A program made the translations under genes and the position numbers. Positions 60,193 through 64,000 of a DNA stretch of 64,000 bases are shown here, in pieces. Source of the stretch: Aquipuribacter hungaricus (GTDB taxonomy: Bacteria > Actinomycetota > Actinomycetes > Actinomycetales > JBBAYJ01). Within the stretch, counting starts at the first letter, position 1; each line of letters opens with the position of its first letter. The stretch is from the NCBI RefSeq assembly GCF_042663885.1, contig NZ_JBHSXV010000001.1; one strand, 5' to 3'. Below the pieces are notes generated by a model. It searched no databases and was not told the origin of the DNA. It saw only the letters and a list, made by a program, of their open reading frames with translations.

Positions 60193-61409
60193 CGGGACCC
60201 TCCTCCGGTGGTCGGGACGTCGGTGCCGGCCACGGCGAGGGCGTCGTCGCCCGGGCGCCGGGCGGACCTGCGCTTCTCGGCCTGCCGGACCTGCCGCCGC
60301 AGCTGCGCCGCGTCCTTGTCGCGGAAGACCCACCGCTGCACCGACGTCAGCGCGACGATGATGAGGAACAGCACGAAGGCCATCGCCGCGGCCACGCCCC
60401 ACTGCTGGTTCTCGAAGGCGTAGGAGTACGACAGGTAGGCCGGCGTGAGCGTGGTCTTGCTGGGTCCGCCCTGGGTCATGACGTAGACCTGGTCGAACAC
60501 CTGCCAGGTACCGATGATCCCCAGGGTGACCACGAGCAGCACCGTCGGGCGCAGGTGGGGCAGCGTCACCGCGCGGAAGCTCTGCCACCGGTTGGCCCCG
60601 TCGACGCGCGCCGCCTCCTCGACCTCGAGCGGCACGTCCTGCAGCGCGGCGAGGAACATGAGCATGAAGGTCCCGGTGGTCGTCCAGACGACGAGCATGA
60701 TGATCACCGACAGGGCGACGGACGGCCCCGCGAGCCACTGCCACGCCGACAGCCCGAGCACCGAGGTGTCCGCCAGGGCGGCTGGCGGTGCGGCCGCGTC
60801 CCAGAGGCCGAGGCCGTCGCCGATCACGTGGAGCAGCCCGCGGGCGTCGTTGAACCAGGTCGGCCCGTCCAGGCCGACCGCCCGCAGCGCCGTGTTGACC
60901 GCCCCGGAGCCGGAGAACAGGAACAGGAAGATGACGCTGATCGCCACCGAGCTGGTGACGGACGGGAAGTAGAACGTCGTCCGGAAGAAGCCCTTGGCCT
61001 TGAGCAGCTGGTTGTTGAGCACGCTCGCCAGGAACAGGGCGAACACCGTCTGCAGCGGCACGACGAGGAGCACGTAGTAGACGTTGTTGCGCAGCGACGT
61101 CATGAAGTCCGAGCGGGTGAGGCCCTCCTCGGTGAGCAGGCGCGCGTAGTTGTCGAGGCCGACGAAGCCGACCGTCCCCGCGAACGGCGACCCCCGCCCG
61201 CTCCAGTCGCTCACCGACACCCACAGCGCCATGACGATCGGCACGACGAGGAAGACGCCGAGCACGAGAAGCGTCGGGGCCACGAACAGCCAGCCGGCGA
61301 GGTTCTGCTCGCCGGACCGGCCGCGGGACCGGCGCGCGGGGCCGACCGGGTCCGGCCGGGAGGTGCGGACGGCGGCTGTCGCCTCCGCGGGGGGTCGCAC
61401 GACGCTCAT
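60189..61409 (-). CDS. Carbohydrate ABC transporter permease (MalF type)
   Basis: The protein has 406 residues from ATG 61409. Six core helices (LFVAPTLLVLGVFLVVPIVM first), a large periplasmic loop (residues 75-145 and 180-240) and the EAA motif EEAARVDGANRWQSFRAVTLPHLRPTVLLV. The C-terminus is basic and unusually long (RRQVRQAEKRRSARRPGDD). Pairs with the MalG-type permease. Confidence 0.93.
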   Translation of the reverse strand: MSVVRPPAEATAAVRTSRPDPVGPARRSRGRSGEQNLAGWLFVAPTLLVLGVFLVVPIVMALWVSVSDWSGRGSPFAGTVGFVGLDNYARLLTEEGLTRSDFMTSLRNNVYYVLLVVPLQTVFALFLASVLNNQLLKAKGFFRTTFYFPSVTSSVAISVIFLFLFSGSGAVNTALRAVGLDGPTWFNDARGLLHVIGDGLGLWDAAAPPAALADTSVLGLSAWQWLAGPSVALSVIIMLVVWTTTGTFMLMFLAALQDVPLEVEEAARVDGANRWQSFRAVTLPHLRPTVLLVVTLGIIGTWQVFDQVYVMTQGGPSKTTLTPAYLSYSYAFENQQWGVAAAMAFVLFLIIVALTSVQRWVFRDKDAAQLRRQVRQAEKRRSARRPGDDALAVAGTDVPTTGGGSR

Positions 61410-61434
61410 CGGGTCTCCTCCGCCGACCGGCCGG

Positions 61435-62709
61435 TCACTCCTGGACCGCGGCCTCGGCGTTGGTCTGGAAGGACTCGAGCACCTGGACGGGGTCGGCGCC
61501 GGCGAGCTGCTCCAGCTGGGAGTCCAGGTCCGACAGCGACGGGGCCAGGCCGGGCAGGGTCACCGGGCCCTGGCCGTACTCGCCGCCGGCGATGAACGGC
61601 TCGTCCTCGGGGAACGCGGCGACGTAGTCGGCCTGGGCGGACTGGCGGCTCGGCATGACGCCGAAGGCCTCGGCGTTGGCGAGCTGGTTCTCGGTGCTGG
61701 TCAGCGCGGCGACGAGCTCGACGGCGGCCTCGGGGTCGGCGGACTCCGCCGCGACGCCCCAGCACTGGGTGAACAGCAGGGTGCCCTTGCCGGCCGGGCC
61801 CTCGGGGAGCTCGGCGACCGTGTACTCCACGTCCGGGTAGTCGTTCGTCATCGCGCCCCGGATCCAGTTGCCCTCCATGGTCATGGCGGCGCGCTCGGTG
61901 CCGAACGCCTCGCCGCCCCAGCCGGAGTCGACGTCGGGGGGCAGGACGGCCGAGCCGCTGGCCAGCAGCTCCTTGACGTAGGTGAGGGCCTGGACGTTGG
62001 GCTCCTCGGTGGCGGTGATCGTGCCCTCCGCGCCGTCGACCCAGTAGCCGCCGGCCTGCACGAGGAACGCGCCCACCCGGTCGCGGCCGGTGCCGATGAC
62101 CAGGCCGGCCTGCTCGGGGGTCGTCAGGGTGTCGGCGACGGTCCGCAGCTCCTCCCACGTGGTGGGGATGTCCTCGTCGGTGAGGCCGGCGGCCTCCCAC
62201 GAGGCGGTGTTGATCTGCAGCGCGAGGGTCGAGAAGTCCTTGGGGGCGCAGTACTGCTCGCCCTCCAGCGTGAACGTCTCCGTCAGCGACGGGTAGAAGT
62301 CGTCGCTGTCCTCCAGCGTGTACGGGTAGAGGTTCCCCGCCGTCGCGTAGTCGGCGAAGGCGCTGGCGTCCACGTAGAAGACGTCGGGCGGGTTGCCGCC
62401 GGCGAAGCCCTGCGACAGCTCCTGCGTGATGTCGGTGGCCACGGTGACGGTGACGTCGGTGCCGCTCTCCTCCGCCCAGGCCTCGGCGGCGGACGTCACA
62501 GCGTCGGTCTCGGCGTCGCCGCTGGAGGCGATGAGGACGGTGAGGCCGTCCCCGCCGCCGCCGGCCGCGCCGCTGGCGTCGCCGCCGGCCTCGCTGCCCT
62601 CGTCGAAGCTGCCGCCACCGCAGGCGGCGAGCAGGCTCAGGCTGACCAGGGTGAGGACCGGCAGGGCCGCCCGGCGGGACCGGGCCGCTCGCGTGAGGGG
62701 GTTCGTCAT
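61435..62709 (-). CDS. Sugar-binding lipoprotein of ABC importer
   Basis: The protein has 424 residues; ATG 62709 follows AAGGAG. The signal peptide ends in a lipobox (SLLAAC, Cys30), so it is a lipid-anchored extracellular solute-binding protein (family 1). Binding-fold features: DGLTVLIASSGDAETDAVTSA, GNPPDVFYVDASAFADYA, GNWIRGAMTNDYPDVEYTVAELP. Ligand: likely an oligosaccharide, not determinable. It is the first gene after the LacI regulator. Confidence 0.92.
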   Translation of the reverse strand: MTNPLTRAARSRRAALPVLTLVSLSLLAACGGGSFDEGSEAGGDASGAAGGGGDGLTVLIASSGDAETDAVTSAAEAWAEESGTDVTVTVATDITQELSQGFAGGNPPDVFYVDASAFADYATAGNLYPYTLEDSDDFYPSLTETFTLEGEQYCAPKDFSTLALQINTASWEAAGLTDEDIPTTWEELRTVADTLTTPEQAGLVIGTGRDRVGAFLVQAGGYWVDGAEGTITATEEPNVQALTYVKELLASGSAVLPPDVDSGWGGEAFGTERAAMTMEGNWIRGAMTNDYPDVEYTVAELPEGPAGKGTLLFTQCWGVAAESADPEAAVELVAALTSTENQLANAEAFGVMPSRQSAQADYVAAFPEDEPFIAGGEYGQGPVTLPGLAPSLSDLDSQLEQLAGADPVQVLESFQTNAEAAVQE

Positions 62710-62735
62710 GGTGGTGTCACTCCTTCGTGGTGGGC

Positions 62736-62770
62736 GTGCGGGTCGTGCGGGTCGTGCTGGTCGTGCGGGG
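62736..62770 (-). repeat. Short 9-bp tandem repeats before the binding-protein gene
   Basis: The 82-bp gap between the LacI gene and the lipoprotein gene contains about four imperfect units of GTCGTGCGG (as read on the + strand), followed by a run of nine G. No copy of the LacI operator is in it, so the importer probably relies on the promoter upstream of lacI. Confidence 0.5.
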
Positions 62771-62791
62771 GGGGGTCGTGGGTCGGGCGGC

Positions 62792-63820
62792 TCAGGTGGG
62801 CAGGGCGAGCGCGGGCCGCAGCAGCACCCCGCGGGCGGCGGGGTCCTCGCCGGCCAGGCGGGGGAGCAGCAGGTCCAGGCAGGCGTGGGCGACCTCGCCG
62901 ACCGGCTGGGCGACGCTCGCCAGCCCGAGGGCCGACGTGACGGGGGTGGCGTCGAAGCCGACGACGAGCAGGTCGGCGCCGGCGGCCTGCGCCGCCCGGT
63001 GGGCCCCGAGCGCCAGGGAGTCCGAGGCGCACACCAGCGCGTCCGGGGCGTCGTCCCGGTCCAGCACCGCCGCCGTGCACGCCCGGGCGGCGTCGGCGCT
63101 GTTGGTGCACGCGGCCTCGACCCGCGGGCCGGGGACGCCGGCCGCCGTGAGCGCCTCGTCCCAGCCGCGGCGGCGGTCGCGCCCGGTGGCGGCGTCGTCG
63201 GGCCAGCCGAGGAAGCCGACGCGGCGGCGCCCCGCGGCCAGCGCGTGCGCCACCGCCAGCCCGGTCCCGTGGGCGCCGTCGACGTCCACCCAGTCGTGCG
63301 GCGGCTCGTCCTCGCCCCAGGGCCGGCCGAAGGCGCAGAACGTCAGCCCGGCGGCGGTGAGCCGGGCGGGCCTGCCGTCGTGGACGTTGGTCGCGGTGAG
63401 CACGACGGCGTCGGCGGCGCCGCTGCCCAGCAGGCCCTCGACGACGGCCAGCTCGGCCTCCTCGTCCGCCTGCTCGGGGTAGAGCACGACCCGGTTGCCG
63501 CTGCGCTCGCCGGCCTCGGCCAGGCCGTGGAAGAAGACGTCGAGCACCATGCCGGAGATGCCGTCCTGCGGCCGGTCGGCGCGCACCGCCACCGCCCCGG
63601 CACGGCGCGTGGCGAGCTGGCGGGCGGGCAGGGACGGCCGGTACCCGGTCTCGCGCACCGCCCGCAGCACCTTGTCCCGGGTGCCGGCGGCCAGGCGGTC
63701 GGGGCGGTGCAGCGCGTTGGACACCGTCTGCCGGGAGACACCGGCGCGCGCGGCGACCGTCTCCAGCGTCGGCAGCCCGCCGCCGGGGCGCAGCCCGCCA
63801 GGGGTCCGTCCGTCGGTCAT
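62792..63820 (-). CDS. LacI-family transcriptional regulator
   Basis: The protein has 342 residues from ATG 63820, with GAGGAGG upstream. The N-terminal HTH and hinge read TLETVAARAGVSRQTVSNALHRPDRLA and RPSLPARQLATRRAG. The C-terminal periplasmic-binding-like domain has VALALPT-like ends and DALVCASDSLALGAHRAAQAAG. It represses sugar genes until ligand binds. The twin palindromes at 63871-63896 directly upstream are its probable operators, giving autoregulation plus control of the downstream importer and the divergent gene. Confidence 0.93.
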   Translation of the reverse strand: MTDGRTPGGLRPGGGLPTLETVAARAGVSRQTVSNALHRPDRLAAGTRDKVLRAVRETGYRPSLPARQLATRRAGAVAVRADRPQDGISGMVLDVFFHGLAEAGERSGNRVVLYPEQADEEAELAVVEGLLGSGAADAVVLTATNVHDGRPARLTAAGLTFCAFGRPWGEDEPPHDWVDVDGAHGTGLAVAHALAAGRRRVGFLGWPDDAATGRDRRRGWDEALTAAGVPGPRVEAACTNSADAARACTAAVLDRDDAPDALVCASDSLALGAHRAAQAAGADLLVVGFDATPVTSALGLASVAQPVGEVAHACLDLLLPRLAGEDPAARGVLLRPALALPT

Positions 63821-63870
63821 CCGGGCCTCCTCGCTCGGACCTGGCAGCCGCCCGGAGGACGGGCTACGGT

Positions 63871-63896
63871 TTGAGCGCTCAACTTTGAGCGCTCAA
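63871..63896. promoter_or_regulatory. Two LacI-type operators, TTGAGCGCTCAA
   Basis: Perfect 12-bp palindromes TTGAGCGCTCAA at 63871-63882 and 63885-63896, centres 14 bp apart. The central CG and overall form are typical of LacI/GalR operators. They lie between the leftward lacI start (63820) and the rightward gene at 63952. Confidence 0.85.
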
Positions 63897-63951
63897 AACA
63901 TATCCCCCCGCGACGTCGCTGTCACCCCGGGGGATGGGAGAGGGTGGGACC

Positions 63952-64000
63952 GTGACCGAGGAGACCCCCGTCGAGGACGCCCGACCGGCCGGCCGGCAGC
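63952..64000 (+). CDS. Divergent gene, N-terminal fragment only
   Basis: GTG 63952 follows GGAGAGGGTGGG and opens a frame (MTEETPVEDARPAGRQ) that leaves the window after 16 codons. It is too short to name. Its position, divergent from a LacI-type regulator with shared operators, makes it a likely target of the same sugar regulon, such as a glycosidase or a sugar-metabolic enzyme; that is inference. Confidence 0.5.
   Translation, partial: MTEETPVEDARPAGRQ

Noticed and set aside
62706..63110. Apparent His/Asp-rich tail (HDPHD repeats) antisense in the lacI region
   Set aside because: It comes from the 9-bp repeat in the lacI-binding protein gap and runs through the LacI gene in a wrong frame.

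Overview
The window is chromosomal DNA from a very high-G+C actinobacterium. G+C looks to be around three quarters by eye; I did not compute it. The phylum call rests on the S-(hydroxymethyl)mycothiol dehydrogenase at 10345-11430 (mycothiol is an actinobacterial thiol), frequent GTG starts, 4-nt start/stop overlaps, many apparently leaderless genes, a Tat-type secreted amidase and a three-gene branched-chain 2-oxoacid dehydrogenase cluster. The mix would fit Micrococcales/Kineosporiales-like bacteria, but no gene here fixes the genus. I see no rRNA, tRNA, CRISPR, phage or insertion sequence.

Layout, left half. A PspC-type envelope-stress module comes first: a divergent PspC membrane protein and a PspC-histidine kinase/response regulator pair around a promoter carrying four copies of one box. 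It is followed by an RlmA-type rRNA methyltransferase, a secreted TAP-like peptidase, an aldo/keto reductase, a DsbA/FrnE-like oxidoreductase, a class I methyltransferase and a DUF2252 protein. Next are a mycothiol-dependent formaldehyde dehydrogenase with its metallo-beta-lactamase-fold partner, a membrane GGDEF protein, NagA, a Tat-exported acetamidase/formamidase, an SDR, a secreted ThuA protein, a damaged membrane protein gene, a DUF697-type GTPase, a 2'-5' RNA ligase-like protein, the large HrpA helicase, a DMT transporter overlapping an orphan lycopene cyclase, and a cardiolipin synthase gene broken by an in-frame TAA.

Middle and right. A Tat-type phosphoesterase and purB are followed by a LMW-phosphatase/fructosamine-kinase pair (probable protein deglycation). 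A tiny WXG100-like gene is translationally coupled to a large lipase-like hydrolase. Then come an aminotransferase, a repeat-rich surface-type protein with a frameshifting C tract, bkdABC, a MarR-controlled drug exporter, a divergent copper operon (CopC, CopD-CtaG fusion, metallophosphoesterase), an MFS transporter, an S9 peptidase/membrane protein/Gfo-Idh-MocA run, two DUF805 paralogues with low-complexity tails, YceI, a TSUP transporter and a ZIP-like transporter. The right edge is a LacI-controlled sugar ABC importer (regulator, lipoprotein, two permeases, no ATPase). Its twin operators are shared with a divergent gene that leaves the window.

Most intergenic gaps are under 200 bp and several end in perfect GC-rich hairpins. 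The points most worth checking are the WXG100/lipase pair, the three reading-frame lesions (cardiolipin synthase, the 19241-20083 gene, the Pro-rich repeat protein), the perfect 10 x 21-bp repeat, and the quadruple box upstream of the PspC kinase.
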